From assembly GCA_963555705.1 (NCBI GenBank), contig OY743169.1, forward strand, positions 11,098,014-11,162,013: 64,000 nt of DNA, given 5' to 3'. The stretch is from Ligustrum vulgare (taxonomy: Eukaryota; Streptophyta; Magnoliopsida; Lamiales; Oleaceae). Below, piece by piece: positions 22,676-34,829 of the stretch. The notes beneath the pieces are model-generated. The model had not been told where the DNA came from. It ran no database searches and worked only from the letters and a program-made list of their open reading frames with translations. The position numbers were made by a program, and so were the translations under genes. The stretch's first letter is position 1. Each line of letters begins with the position of its first letter.

Positions 22676-23097
22676 CTTAAAGATATTTGGTTTCAGTGGG
22701 AGTTTGTATTTTGGGTGCATTAGACACATTTATTGTCCTTTGGATACAGTTTAAAGTTAAAGTTATTTACAGCTGTAAGGTTTCAGGTTTATTATCTCTG
22801 AACTCGTTTGAGGATGATCTCACTAAAGTTGGACCAGTTGGAAATAGGCATGTTGAAGATCACATTACATGTAATTTCCATGCTACACATCCATACTTGA
22901 TCCATGTCATTTAGTTATGTCAATATACGTGACCATTGATAGGTTTAGTTACGATTAATGTAGCGAAAGCCGCTCTGATCCTATGTTGATATAATTGATG
23001 GACCGGATTGTTTGGGGATGCATTCAGTAATGATAGCAAAATTCTGAGTACTCATAAGGTTATGATTGATACACAATTATAAGGTTACACATATAGC

Positions 23098-23110
23098 CCA
23101 AGTGGGAGAT
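23098..23110 (+). other. Polypurine tract of Copia element 1
   Basis: AAGTGGGAGAT directly precedes the 3' LTR start TGTAAGG at 23111. It primes plus-strand synthesis in this family. Confidence 0.85.
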
Positions 23111-24507
23111 TGTAAGGATTTTAATCAATCGTGTGGGCTTATATGTGAATTATTGTGTATTGAATAAAAGACTATCAAATTTGGTTAAGCCCATTTAAAG
23201 TGATCTAATAAGGATTTTATATATATCGGGCTTTAATGCATCTAATTAAATGTATGGGCTTTTATGTGTAGATACCAGGTTATTACCTAATTCATGATGG
23301 GCCGGATTAGGTTAACTGGCAATACGGTATATAAAGTCGGTTATGGTCCCTGAATCGTACGTACTGTCCATTCTGTCTGACATCCCATCATCAGAGAGAA
23401 AATACGGACTACGTATCGATTTAGAAGATCCAAACACCGCAATCGTTCATCGTGAATCATATTTGATTAAGGTACGCTTTCGCTTCAGTTATTTAATCTT
23501 GATAATTCAGCATGATGATTTTGGATCCTAGATAAATAATGGGACATTTGCAAAAATACCCATATTTTTGTATCATAATTGAAATTTACTTCATTTTTAA
23601 AAAAACTGAAAAATACTTCATTTTTTTTTTTTGGAAAAATACTGTTTTCACAAGTATCACAACATGATACTTTGAAAGTATCCTATGATACTTTACAGTT
23701 ATCACAACATGATACTTTGCAAGTATCTTATGATACTTTACAAGTTTCACAACACCATACTTAAAGTATCACAACATGACTTCAAATTTTTAGTATCAAA
23801 ATATGAAACTTTATTAATTTTTTATGATACTTTGGACGAAATTGTAGTATCACAACTTGAAACTTTACACTTTGATTATGATACTTTGTCTCTAATATGG
23901 TGGTGAAGGACTCCATCGGCGACACTACCAGGCCCACTGCCCACCTCACTGACGCTGCCATCCCAACACCAACCACCACCATCATCATCAACTCCACCAG
24001 CACATCACCACAACGTTACCACAACCCTTCTCTGCCACAACCGGCAACCACCGCACCGTACACAAGCATCACCACCACAACTCACTACCACAACCACCAC
24101 CACCACCACCACACCACTTGCACTACAGGCGCCAATCGTTCAGAGACGAGAAGGCTTAAAATCGTGCAGTAGTAGAAGGTACAGAAGATTGCGTGAGGAA
24201 AGCCTGATTCCTGGTCATCTTCCCTCGCCTTCACAGTCGCAGTTTTCGCCCCCTTCTCCTATGGTGGTACAGCGGGTTTATTTGATGAAGTGGTGGTGGT
24301 GGTTCGGTGCAGGTGGTGGCTTGTGGTTGTGCGGTTAGTCGGGCGAATGAAGGTGATGCAGCAATGATGATTTCGCTTTGGAGAAGAAGACAACGTAATT
24401 TTCAGTTTTTTTCCTTTGGATAGTAATTTGTCAATTGAGCCAAAAAATGAAGTGCAGTTTGCAATTAACCAATAAATAATTATTATCTGTAATAAAATTT
24501 TTCAACA
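23111..24507 (+). repeat. 3' LTR of Copia element 1, split by a MULE
   Basis: 23111-23540 matches the first 430 bp of the 5' LTR. The remaining end (24481-24507, ending TTCAACA) lies beyond the MULE inserted at 23541-24471. Removing the MULE and one 9-bp copy gives about 457 bp against 453 bp in the 5' LTR. Confidence 0.88.
23541..24471. mobile_element. Small MULE-like element, 931 bp, perfect 9-bp TSD
   Basis: The flanking nonamers are identical: ATAAATAAT at 23532-23540 and 24472-24480, and the LTR continues across them. The ends read GGGACATTTGCAAA and, reversed, TGGTTAATTGCAAA, a weak inverted repeat. The 9-bp duplication points to the Mutator superfamily. The inside begins with repeats of GTATCACAACATGATACTTT (23650-23800) and passes into CAC/ACC-rich DNA (about 23920-24120). 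No transposase. The frame 23897-24172 is a low-complexity Thr/His/Pro run and is not called as a gene. Confidence 0.8.
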
Positions 24508-24617
24508 GGTAGAAACTATTAAAAAGTATTATTTTTGATTTCGGGTAAGAGGATATTCAATTAGTAATTAACTAACTGTTGGAACTTAAAGTTCTCCTTT
24601 CCTAAGAAAATTTTACA

Positions 24618-24618
<1 letters not shown>

Positions 24619-24661
<43 letters not shown>
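24619..24661. repeat. (AT)n microsatellite
   Basis: An uninterrupted AT dinucleotide run of about 21 units. Confidence 0.95.
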
Positions 24662-24664
<3 letters not shown>

Positions 24665-24774
24665 CATTCTTTTCACTTATTATGAGATCTTCCACTTTCT
24701 TTTTAGTTTTTACACGGTTATCTTTTTTCACTTTATTTTTACAGAATAAATATAAATAAATAAATATATTTTAC

Positions 24775-24776
<2 letters not shown>

Positions 24777-24833
<57 letters not shown>
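24777..24833. repeat. (GA)n microsatellite
   Basis: An uninterrupted GA dinucleotide run of about 28 units. Confidence 0.95.
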
Positions 24834-24834
<1 letters not shown>

Positions 24835-26782
24835 CAAACTACAAAATCTTTTCACTTTTTATGTAATATCTTCCAAAATTTTCTCATGCATGTTTGGTCA
24901 ATGCACTATCTTTAATAAACATATGCTCCACAACATTTTGTCGCTTTACATTTCAATTATTTAACTTATTGACATTTTGTTTATGTTTCAATAAATTTCA
25001 AAATTGAAAGATTGAGAATTCACTGATTTAAAATTGAAGATTACAAAGCTACTTGTTATAATTAACCACGAGTTATGTTAAAAGTGATTTGGTTAATTCC
25101 ACATCAACAGATAAACTAAGAAATATGTCAAAATCAATAGATAATTTGAAAAGAAGCTTCACCGATGCAAAGTGCTAGTACTTCATGTGATCTTTGGTGT
25201 ACATTGATTTTTGAAATAACGTGTTGATTCAATTAACACCTAGAGAGAGTGAATAAATAAATAATACAGAATTAAGATTTTAGCCTGTTATATAAACAAG
25301 TTTATCAAACACATTATTAATTAATTAATGAATAACTAAATCTAGATGTATAACAGTCAATCTATCAAAAATATAAAAGTGCGTAAAATAACTAACACCA
25401 AATTTGTTAACGAAGGAAAATCCTTGAAGAGTTCTTCACAGGGAAACAACATTCGAGCAAATCTTATCAAAATGATCCACTAAAAATAATAATTTACACT
25501 TAGTTTAGACATAACTAAACCTTAAAAAATTTGACCACTCGACTAGTAAATCACTGAAGAACTCTTCAATTGTGCCCCATTACTTTTTAGCAACTCTGAA
25601 CTATCTTTTCCCTCCGTGTATATCCCGAAGAACAAAACTCGTTTTTCTCTACCTGGAACTCCAACAGTCCAACTACATTTTCCGAACTTCAGAACTATGA
25701 AGGCTTATTGGTAAAATATTTAGGGTTGAGTTGAGTGTTTATGGGATTGAATAAATTAAAATTAATAATCAAGTAATTTTGTGATTGATCTTGAAGAATC
25801 AAAGGATTGATATATATAGATATTGATGGAACGTTCACTCAAGTTAATATATTAATCAACTACATGAAAAATGAAATTGGGTGTTAGTACATATAGAGAA
25901 GGCTGTAGTTAGTGTTAGGTCTTAGTATATATAGAGAAGGCTTTAGGTAGTACTGTTCTAATTCTGGTAGAAGTATAGAAAACATGTAATGATCTTGGGC
26001 TAGATAGCACGAGCGCTTGAGCGTGCATTGAGTGACCTGCTAATGGTGCTCGAGTGTCAAGATAGCATGAATCAAACGGCTTTGCTGTGAATTTTTCTCC
26101 TTCGTTCATTCCAACTTGACATCTTTCATCCCTAAACACCTACCGGTAACGCTTTGACTCAAATTACAACTCAATAAACGTGACACTTTCTTCACATGAT
26201 AGTCAATATTGTTGCCTTTTTGGTTGGTTTTATTATGATCAACTCCTCATTTTCCATATGATCATCTTCCTTAATTGAAGTTTTCTCTAGCTCGATGTCT
26301 AGATTCAAAGTTGTTGACAATGAGACAGTGATCACTTCAATGCAGATATTTTCCCGTGTTGTATTTGTTGAAACCTCAGTGAATGTGATTCCCTTAATAT
26401 ATGCTCATTTATATTTGGTGGAAGAAATACTTGCTCGGGTAAATCACTCATGTCAAATTTATGTGAGAGAAAATATACAACAGGAAAATCATCTAGGACG
26501 GCTTAATTGATTTCATATTCGGCTTTTAACCTTTTTAGTCAATTTCCTATGATAATATCTTTTACAAGCATATCTCATTCTTCAACTCCTTGAGCTATCA
26601 ATAGTTGTCGTCTTATGAAGAAGTCACATACACTCATTTGGTTGTAATCAATCCAAACTGTCTTGAATGTAGAGTATCTAACAAGAAACAATATACATAG
26701 TGAAGGAAAAGAAAAATAAAATAAAATAAAGAAATAAAAGTTCGAATTAGTGACTGTAACCTAAAAATAAATTTAACTATAA
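24834..26782. other. Non-coding AT-rich DNA
   Basis: No gene or complete element recognised. Short frames near 25915-26139 and 26295-26510 have no family resemblance and no splice or promoter context. Confidence 0.5.
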
Positions 26783-28280
26783 TTCTCGATACGGCACCAA
26801 AAACTTATTGTTGATCGCAAGTGTACGAATCATACAAGTAATAAAGTGAATTTTGAGTCTGTGTATCTTTCCCATGAGGATTGAATAAACTTATTATTCT
26901 AGATTAATTACCTTAACCAGAACTAAAGAAATATCAATTTGGTTTGAAATTTTGAATTAAGCTAACAAATAAAAATAAACAACTTTTAAGTAATGAAATT
27001 AATGAGAAAATATGCTTGAATCGAGAATCCACTTTACTTCTTTCATTCATGCTTTAATTTGAATGTTTAACTATAATTTAAGGGAATTTGAATATCAACA
27101 CTCCTATTTTGTTTAAAAAATTAAAACGCTCTTTCAAACGGTAAATTAAATCTTATTTCTATATGCGACCAGACTATATTTCTACAACGAATGCGAACAT
27201 ATAGAAAACATTAACGTTTTGTAAACACTTTGAAAGATAACATAAAGTATAGGGGTATATTTCTACCCCTATCAAACTTTATGACAATTAAAACATGTCT
27301 AACGAATTAATAATCTTTTGGACTTAAGAAAATATCACAACATTCATGCAATTAGTAATCAAGTAATTATATAGAATTAAAATTTAATTGCTCAACCATA
27401 AATTATATTTAATTAAACAATATAATTAAAACATAAAATACAAAAATTAAAGTCTCATCAAGATCCTAACATAATATAAATCTAGCTTAAATACATAATT
27501 TGGAATAAATAAGAAGATTTCATGGAATTCATCACCCGAATGTAGAAATTAATCTTGTTGAGGGAGAAATCTTGAATTTGATTTAGATCTTGATATGTGC
27601 CTCCTCTTTCTCTCAATTATTATGTAGAATGTGGTATCTAACATTGCTCTCCTTCTTTGCTGCTCATGTAGTCTCTTATATAGAGTGAAATTAGGTCAAA
27701 GTCACGTCCAAATTGAATTACAAAAGAGTCCTAATCAAATGAGGAATGTATAATTTGCGTCATCTCTGCACAACTGTTAGTATTTTCATCATATCTTTCT
27801 CTTCCCTTATCAGATTGAGGTGATTCAAAGTTTGTTGGAAAGATAACTTAAAGAGATACAATTCTTCATGAAATACAATTTTTCCAATTCGAGCATTTAC
27901 TATCCCAATAATAGATCTCAAAGTCCGACTAAAAATCTGGAACATAACTCGTACAGTCCCATTTCCAACCTAAGTCCTTCAAATGCAATTTTAATTCTTT
28001 GACATCCAATATGTTTCAATTGATTTCATATGATCTTCAATCATTATTTTGTAGTCCGAATCAACTAATGAATATTTACAATTTGGTCCTCAATTGATTT
28101 CATCAACTTCTAATGTGTACAATTTAGCTCAATTGTCATCCAATTGACATTTATTCGATTCAAATATTTCATTTTCTCGATCTTGAGATAATTTTTGAAA
28201 TGATACCAAATAGTAACAAAATCAATAGCATTTATTTTAAATCGATAGTATAATATCATAATTTTAACATGAGTGTATAA
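26783..28280 (-). mobile_element. Gypsy LTR relic with primer-binding site, minus orientation
   Basis: Read on the minus strand, TGGTGCCGTATCGAGAA (26799-26783) resembles the TGGCGCCGTTGCCGGGGA primer site common in plant Ty3/gypsy elements. It is preceded by the typical LTR end sentence (on the plus strand GTTGATCGCAAGTGTACGAA, then CAAGTAATAAAGTGAATTTT, then CCCATGAGGATTG). The LTR body would extend rightward from 26800; its outer edge is unclear and is set near the microsatellites. No gag or pol is seen on the other side, so only the LTR and PBS survive. The assignment rests on memory of the common sentence. Confidence 0.5.
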
Positions 28281-28283
28281 ATG

Positions 28284-28346
28284 TGAGAGAGAGAGAGAGA
28301 GAGAGTGAGTGTGTGTGTGTTATAGGCATAACCCCTTTGTTGTGAA

Positions 28347-28395
<49 letters not shown>

Positions 28396-28480
28396 TGTGT
28401 GTGTGTGTGTGTGTTAGGCATACCCCCTTTGTTGTGAAGTGTGAGTGTGTGTGTGTGTGTTATAGGTATACCCCTTAAGC
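28284..28480. repeat. Compound (GA)n/(GT)n microsatellite in a tripled unit
   Basis: GA and GT runs alternate with the 20-bp spacer AGGCATACCCCCTTTGTTGT or close variants. The spacer-plus-microsatellite unit occurs about three times (TATAGGCATAACCCC, TAGGCATACCCCC, TATAGGTATACCCC). Confidence 0.9.
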
Positions 28481-29197
28481 GAGTTTTTGGTATAATGAGG
28501 ATACAATATTCTTTCACCTTCTTACGTGAAAATGTAACTCAGCCATTAATAGCTTTTTGAGTTTCATGATTATATGGTCTTCTCGATTGAATCTTATTTT
28601 TTATCACGTGGATGTTAGTGGACGAAGTTATAACTTGTCCAAAAGAAGAATATTAAATTTTTTTACCAAAATAAAATAAAATGATTTTACAGTAATTTTT
28701 ACGTGGACATAAAAATCGAAATGGGGTTAGAGATTGATTTTGCTTTAACATATGGGACCGGATATTCCAACCAATTTCGAAAGAGTGAATTAATTCAATT
28801 ATTTAGAGAGTAAATCAAGTATTATAAGGTGAATCTAGGAAAGATGAAGAAAGCAAATTGCATCCATGCACGTGTATGTATTCAAACACTTAACGTTCTT
28901 CCATGTAGATCACTTTACTTTTTGTTATTTTTTATTAGGAAGAATGGCAACAACTTTTGCTTTTAAATTTTGTTTATTTCAGCTCAAGTGCAAAATTATC
29001 ATTAATTCATTTTGGTTGAATCTAATGTTTATTTTGGACTAAAAATGAGAATAATGAGGACGGAATTGTGTTTTATTTAATGGAATGTTGATTCGTACTT
29101 GATATAAATGTCACGCATTCAATTGGATTAAGTGCTCATAAATTAATTCTCAATTTAATGTAAATTAAAATCAAATTTTAGGTGTCTGTTTGCTATC
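28481..29197. other. Non-coding AT-rich DNA
   Basis: No features beyond composition. The last 20 bases (GGTGTCTGTTTGCTAT near 29181) may be one end of an older MITE, see the findings. Confidence 0.5.
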
Positions 29198-29202
29198 GGT
29201 AT

Positions 29203-29367
29203 TGTGAAAACCAAATGAAATTGTAATATTCAATAATCAAAATGTTACAAAGCCAAGATATTACAAGATCATAAGTAGTACTTGGAAACCCTAACTCCAA
29301 ACCTAATAACATAAAAGACTAAAGTAATCTTAATATAAAACCTAAATAATAATAATAATATTCAACA
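29203..29367 (-). repeat. 3' LTR of the TRIM-like element
   Basis: 165 bp. It is uninterrupted and serves as an 'empty site' reference for the hAT insertion in the other LTR. Confidence 0.88.
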
Positions 29368-30042
29368 CCCCCAGTCGAACTCACGATACTATCGAGAGTG
29401 TGCCAAAAAGTTTACAAAACAGAGAAAGTAACTCAAAGTATAATTCTAAATGCAAAGTCGAACTAATCACTGCGAAATTGACTGAATAATATATGTATCT
29501 GCTTTCTCCTGCACACTTTACACTTCCCTAATTCGTTAGGGCTAGAGCCCTTGGCACTCCCCCTCCATGTAGGGCCAAGATAAGTTCACAAGACAAGACC
29601 ATCAGCCTAACTTAGCAAAATTCAACCACTTTGACAATGGGAGATCGACAAACATTAATGTATATCGTCACCATTTCGGAAGCCAAAATAGATCAATCCA
29701 AACATAAATCGAACAAATTCAACTTACCAATTCCAAATATATTAGACCAAATTTCCAATTCCAAATTAATTGACCGGAGACAAAAAGGAGAGAATACGAA
29801 TTCCAGATTAAATGGACCAAGTTTCATTTGGAAGATTAATTCCAAATTTAATTGGACCAAATTGAGAGAAGAGACAGAGAAAAAGGAAAGAAGATCAATT
29901 TCAGATTTATTGGACCAAATTAACAGAGATCAATAAATGTTGAAACAATTGCCAAATTAATAGATACAGAAAAGAAGACAGAGATTTCAAAGAACCAGAT
30001 TTCATAAAAGGATGGCCCAGTTCAGCCAAGTCCACTACTCAA
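29368..30042 (-). other. Polypurine tract and internal region of the TRIM-like element
   Basis: 29368-29377 is the PPT on the minus strand. The rest is non-coding and carries repeated phrases such as AATTCCAAATTAATTG and TTGGACCAAATT between 29730 and 29930. Confidence 0.6.
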
Positions 30043-30187
30043 GGGGGAAAAATACATATATAAGGTGTTTAGAATACACAATTTCAATTTTAAGATATAA
30101 CTTTAAAATTTTCAAAAATCAGGTATCTATTTAACTAAATTAAATAATTAGTTTTTTTTATTAATTATATAAATTCAGGTCACAATA

Positions 30188-30553
30188 CAAGATAAATTCA
30201 GGTTATAAAATGTAAATTGCTTAAGTCACAAATAATTTTAGGGTCACAATTTATCAAAATAGTAGGTCACAATAACAGTTTTATCAAGTCACAAATAATT
30301 GCAAGGTCACAAGTTTTAAATTAATCAATCCCGAATTATTTCTAGGTTATAACTTATCAAATTATGAGGTAAGATAAATTCAGGTTACAAAATGTAAATT
30401 GTTTAAGTCACAAATAATTTTAGGGTCACAATTTATCAAAATAGTAGGTCACAATAACAGTTTTATCAAGTCACAAATAATTGCAAGGTCACCAGTTTTA
30501 AATTAATCATTCCCGAGTTATTTCTAGGTCATAACTTATCAAATTATGAGGTC
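30188..30553. repeat. Tandem duplication of a TCACAA-rich 182-bp unit
   Basis: AGATAAATTCAGGTTA starts at 30190 and again at 30372. Both copies continue with AAGTCACAAATAATTTTAGG, GGTCACAATAACAGTTTTAT and GAATTATTTCTAGG or close variants. Confidence 0.85.
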
Positions 30554-30725
30554 ACCAATCTTAAGTCACAATTCACTTATTAATTATTAGGTCATAGTAT
30601 ATCCGAAAACTTGCACACGTCACATTCTCACCACCACCACCATCTCAACGTCGAGGCCCACCGCTACATCGCCGTCGCCAAAATAAAAATAAAAATATTA
30701 GGTCAAAAAAATTCACATTTAACAA

Positions 30726-31957
30726 TGTAGCGCCCCAAGTTCTAAATACCCGGTTTACCACGTCATCGTCTGATCTAACTTTTCAAATAATATTTTTGCG
30801 GAAGAAATATCTGAAATTCATTTTTTTTTGTGGCAACATTAAATAAATTGTAATGGTCGATAAAATTGAAAACATTTATGAAATAATTCAAAATAATAAA
30901 TCGAGCCATTAATATTGTAAAGCAATTGACAATGTCATAATTTCTCAAATAACTGAAATTTTCAAAATTATCCAATGATTGGAAATACGGAAATCATTAA
31001 AATAAGGTTTTCAACCATTTAACGTCTATTGCCACAATTATCCATCACTTGCCACCCTCTCCGAGATCTGCAAATGTTATTAAAATGGACATGAGCATTT
31101 CATAGAAATACTCAGTAGACTCATCACCAATTAATTAATCTACAATATAATTGAACACATAAATGCAGGCTCTTTAGAAATCATAGGGTGTGGATTGTTC
31201 TTCTTGTGCATTAAAACACTTGGCTTCTTTTTGAAAATCATAGGCTCTTTAGAAATCATAGGGTGTGGGTTGCTCTACTCGTCTCGTGCACATAAGGCAC
31301 GTATGTTATGCATAACATCATCATTTATCTTGTAGCGGATTTGAGCTCCCTCAATGGGTCTTTTCCCAATCTTGCCGCATACTCATATCATCATTATTCC
31401 CGACGAAGGAATACAGGCTCATTTTCATAAAAATGACTTTTCACAAGTCACATAACATACACATTCACATGCAATCATAACTTAAATCAATTAATAGGGG
31501 CGAGTCTACCTTAAACTTGACGAGTGCAAAGTTGAGCGGGAAACGACTTCAATTCTTTAATTCTCCGTACGCTTCGTCTAGTCAATTAGAAGATTAAGTC
31601 GAATTAGTCTTTTGAAATTTATAGTTAAAATGATAAATTACAATTTAGGGACTGAAATCGCTAATTTTGAAAGTTGAGGGACTAAAATTAATACTTTGAA
31701 AGTTGATGGACTAAAATGAACACTTTTCAAACTTGCGAGACTAAAATGTAAATTTTTAAAAGTTGGGTCAAAGTTCAAAATGAATATTAAATTGTAGGGC
31801 TCGAAATGATCGATTTTAAAAATGAAAGGATGCTTAAAATCATTTAAAAACTTAAGGGGCTGAAATGATAAGTTTTAAAACTCAAAGGGCTGAAATAAAA
31901 TAACTTTGGAACTTGGGGACCAAAATGCAAATTCTGAAAATCACAAATATTAAAACA

Positions 31958-31995
<38 letters not shown>

Positions 31996-33304
31996 CCATT
32001 TCAGACGCAGAGAGAGGGGAGGAGGGACGCGAGGGCGAGAGGGGGAAGGAGCGGCTGAGGAACTGCCGGCGATGTGTTGCCGGCGAAACGCCGGCGCAAA
32101 GAGGAGGCGAGCGGTGGCCAAGGGAAGGTGCAGATTTGGGGGATTGGGTGTGAGTTTTTGAGTATGAACCGAGGCGAAGTCGCGGCTTAGAGTCGCGGTT
32201 TTCCGGTGGTCAAAAAAAATCCGGTCAAGCAGTCGGCGGTCGAGGTAAATTTCTGGGCTCTGTCTATTCTGGGTTTTGGGTTTGTTTGGTTTGGATTGAT
32301 CTTGGCTTGTTGGTTGTCGAGTATTGTAGTTGGGGCAGAGGTTGTGATGCCCTGGTGTGATGGAGGTGGCGGAGTGGTTGGAGTCCAGAGGTGTGGTCTG
32401 TGTGTGGAGATGGTAGGGTTGGAGCTTGCGGCTGATGGTGCAGTGGAGCTTGGGTGCAGGCCGTGACTGTGGAGGTTGGTGGTCCGATTGAGAGAGCCAG
32501 TGGAGATGGAGGTGGCTGCAGCATTTGGTGGTTGAGTGGTGGTTCAACTTCTTTGGGTTCGATTTTAGGTTGATTCTTGGCCGTGGTTGAGGTGTTGCAG
32601 GATGGTTGTGGTTCAGCGTTTTTGGTGGTTCGAGGGTGAACTTGGGGCTGCTGGAATGGGGCAGCTGCAAGGCTGAGATGGAGGTGGTGATGAAGATGAT
32701 GATTCAGCAGGGGCATGGAGATGGGCTGGTTGCAGGGGTTGGTGGCTGCGTTGGGGGCCGATTTGGGCGATGCTTGGTGATGAAGGAGGTGGCTGCTCCA
32801 TAGTGAAGACAGTGGTGCTGGGTCCATTGGAGTTGAAAGGGAAGGAGAGGTTGGTGAAGGTGCAGGTGTTGAAACGGGTTGTGGAGTGTGGGTGGTGTGA
32901 ATAATGAAGTGGGTTGGTGATGTAGAGTGTGAGAATAGATAGGGTATGGGATTGATGAGATAGATGGGAGTGGGTAGTGTGTGAAAATCAAGACAAGCAT
33001 GCACGAGAGTCGAGGCAAAATCGTAAGCGAATTGAACTGGGTCGGAAGAATGAAACTGATAAAATGAGATTGACGAAATCTGGAATTTAAATGATTTTGA
33101 AAATAATAATTTAAATAAATAATTAAAATAATTAAATTTTGGAAATTCGGAATTTAATTTAAAATTGAATTAACTCGATATTTCTCGACTTGGCTAGACG
33201 AACGCGTCGTGAAGTTAACTTAAAAATGGGTGAGATCGCAGCGGCACGTTTTTCGAAACTTTAAAATAATTATTAAATCGCGTGAAAAATTCTCGGTCGC
33301 TACA
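30726..33304 (+). mobile_element. Solo-LTR-like element, 2.58 kb, TGTAGCG...CGCTACA ends
   Basis: It starts TGTAGCGCCCCAAG and ends CTCGGTCGCTACA. The flanking pentamers aacaa and accaa match at 4 of 5. TG..CA ends with a 5-bp duplication indicate retroviral-type integration. The start resembles long chromovirus (Tekay-like) Gypsy LTRs, and the interior has the short 'GGGACTAAAAT' repeats (31640-31930) often seen in such LTRs, then a (CT)n run at about 31962-31993 and GC-rich DNA. The GC-rich part opens overlapping long frames on both strands (31882-33018) with repetitive His/Pro/Ser peptides; these are not considered genes. The last 190 bp are homologous to both ends of the element at 47911-49696. 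Confidence 0.6.
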
Positions 33305-33453
33305 ACCAATCACCACCACCACCACTAAAAACCGCCATCTATTACTGCATTTACACCGCTGGTGGCCACCTCCACCATCACCTACACCACCACCTCCACC
33401 ACACTAAAATTACAATCACAACCACAAAAACATAAAAAACAACAACCGCACCG

Positions 33454-33620
33454 CCCTCCATAGCCACCACGCGACGACGCTGTGACTTGCTTACAGGCAC
33501 CACCACCAGCCGCCTATGTATTTACAAACCACACCACCCTCCATAGCCACCACGCGACGACACTGTGACTTGCTTACTGGCACCACCACCACCAGCCGCC
33601 TACGTATTTACAACCACAGA
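33454..33620. repeat. Tandem duplication, 84-bp period
   Basis: CCCTCCATAGCCACCACGCG starts at 33454 and again at 33538, each followed by CTGTGACTTGCTTAC.GGCA and CAGCCGCCTA.GTATTTACA. It lies in the right part of MULE-like element A. The overlapping frames 33516-33837 span it and are not called. Confidence 0.85.
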
Positions 33621-34829
33621 GCGGTGCGACGTCATTCTACTCTCAAAATTTTCTCCGTCAGTGGCCGCCTCTCCATCACGGCCTCCACCACCACTAGCAA
33701 AATTGTACACCATGTCCAAAATTCCAAAACTCAAGAAGCAGCGCGCCGTTGCAAAACACAAAAAGCAGCAGCGCCGCTACGAGCTTGAGGAAGATCTAGC
33801 AGTGGCGCCGCTACCTCAAGGTTGCGTCACTTACTGAAATGGCCGCGGCTGTCTATGTTCGAAGCAATGGTGCGACACTGCGTATATCATCATTGCACTA
33901 TTGACGATCTTCTACGGCGGGGAACGATAGAGAGCAATGGAGGATAGAGAGAGATGAGAAGATAACTGAATTTGAATTCAACTACGGTTTAGTTCGAATT
34001 TGGGGTGTGGTGTTGATTATTTAATTTTAAAATATTATTATTAATATAATAATTAAATTACCATCTGATTTTTGTATGAATATTTCTTATACTTGATTAT
34101 TGAAATTGAAAGTTGAAAAACATGGGAGGTGTAATTTCCACTAATCAGCCATACCAATAACCCAACAAATTAAGGGAAAACTACATAACTACAACCCTTG
34201 AAGTTTCATTTTCTAAAACTAATAAATTTAACATTTTTTTTTTCAAAAATTAAGTGTTTAATAATTAAAAATAAATATAATATTATATATAATATAAACA
34301 TAATTATCTATTACATATTATATTAAATTAAAACTAATATAATACTAAATCAAAAACTCAAATTTTGACGTCACAACCTCCCTCATCCCCGCTCCCGCTC
34401 CTGTCCCGCCCACCCACTCACCTCTACCCTACCCCAAAAATATTTTTTATTTTTTTCCTATCGATATTTTCCCACCCCACCCCACCTCAAATATATGTTT
34501 TTTTTTTCCTCGAGATGTTTTCCTACACTTCCCCATCCCACCCCACCCCAACCCAACCCTACTCAACCCTACCCCACTTCATCGCAAAGTGATAAATTGA
34601 TCTCACCCCCAGCCACAGACCCGGATCCCACCTTAACTCACCCCCACCCACACACCCCACAAAAATGAATTTTTTTTCTCTTATCTCTCTCGATGTTTTC
34701 CCACCCCACCCTGCTACCCGGCCCCAACCCAGAAAGTGACAATTGATCACACAAAATCTCAATTACAAATTTAATTGCAAATTTCACCTCACCCCACCCC
34801 ACCCGCCCACACCACAAAATCACAAGTCA

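Larger units (their letters stand above)
17205..24507 (+). mobile_element. Ty1/copia LTR retrotransposon, degenerate, TSD GGTAG
   Basis: The 5' LTR (17205-17657) starts TGTAAGGATT and ends AACA. A primer-binding site for initiator tRNA-Met (TGGTATCAGAGC) starts at 17660. Gag remnants, reverse transcriptase and RNase H remnants, and a polypurine tract AAGTGGGAGAT before 23111 follow in the Copia order. The 3' LTR is split by a small MULE. The flanking pentamers are GGTAG at 17200-17204 and 24508-24512. About a dozen substitutions separate the LTRs over 430 bp, so the insertion is moderately old. Protease and integrase are not seen: only about 400 bp separate the gag remnant from RT. The element cannot move by itself. 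Confidence 0.93.
30043..34139. mobile_element. MULE-like element A, with a nested LTR-like element
   Basis: The left end reads GGGGGAAAAATACATATATA and the right end, reversed, GGAAATTACACCTCCCATG, resembling the ends of the better-defined MULE B next door (GGGAAAACTACATA and GGGAAAATTACACA). The flanking nonamers actactcaa and actaatcag agree at 7 of 9. Inside, TCACAA-rich repeats (30160-30610) and CAC/CCACC-rich DNA (30620-30680, then 33305-33840) are separated by the nested element 30726-33304. No transposase. It is accepted as a MULE relative mainly by its similarity to element B. Confidence 0.5.

Noticed and set aside
23897..24172. Thr/His/Pro-rich frame in MULE C
   Set aside because: A (CAC)n-type low-complexity product without conserved motifs.
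25915..26510. Short frames as possible small genes
   Set aside because: No recognisable domain, promoter or splice site; composition like the surrounding non-coding DNA.
31882..33018. 262- and 246-codon minus-strand frames with His/Pro-rich peptides
   Set aside because: They overlap in different frames of GC-rich DNA inside an LTR-like element, with low complexity and no conserved domain.
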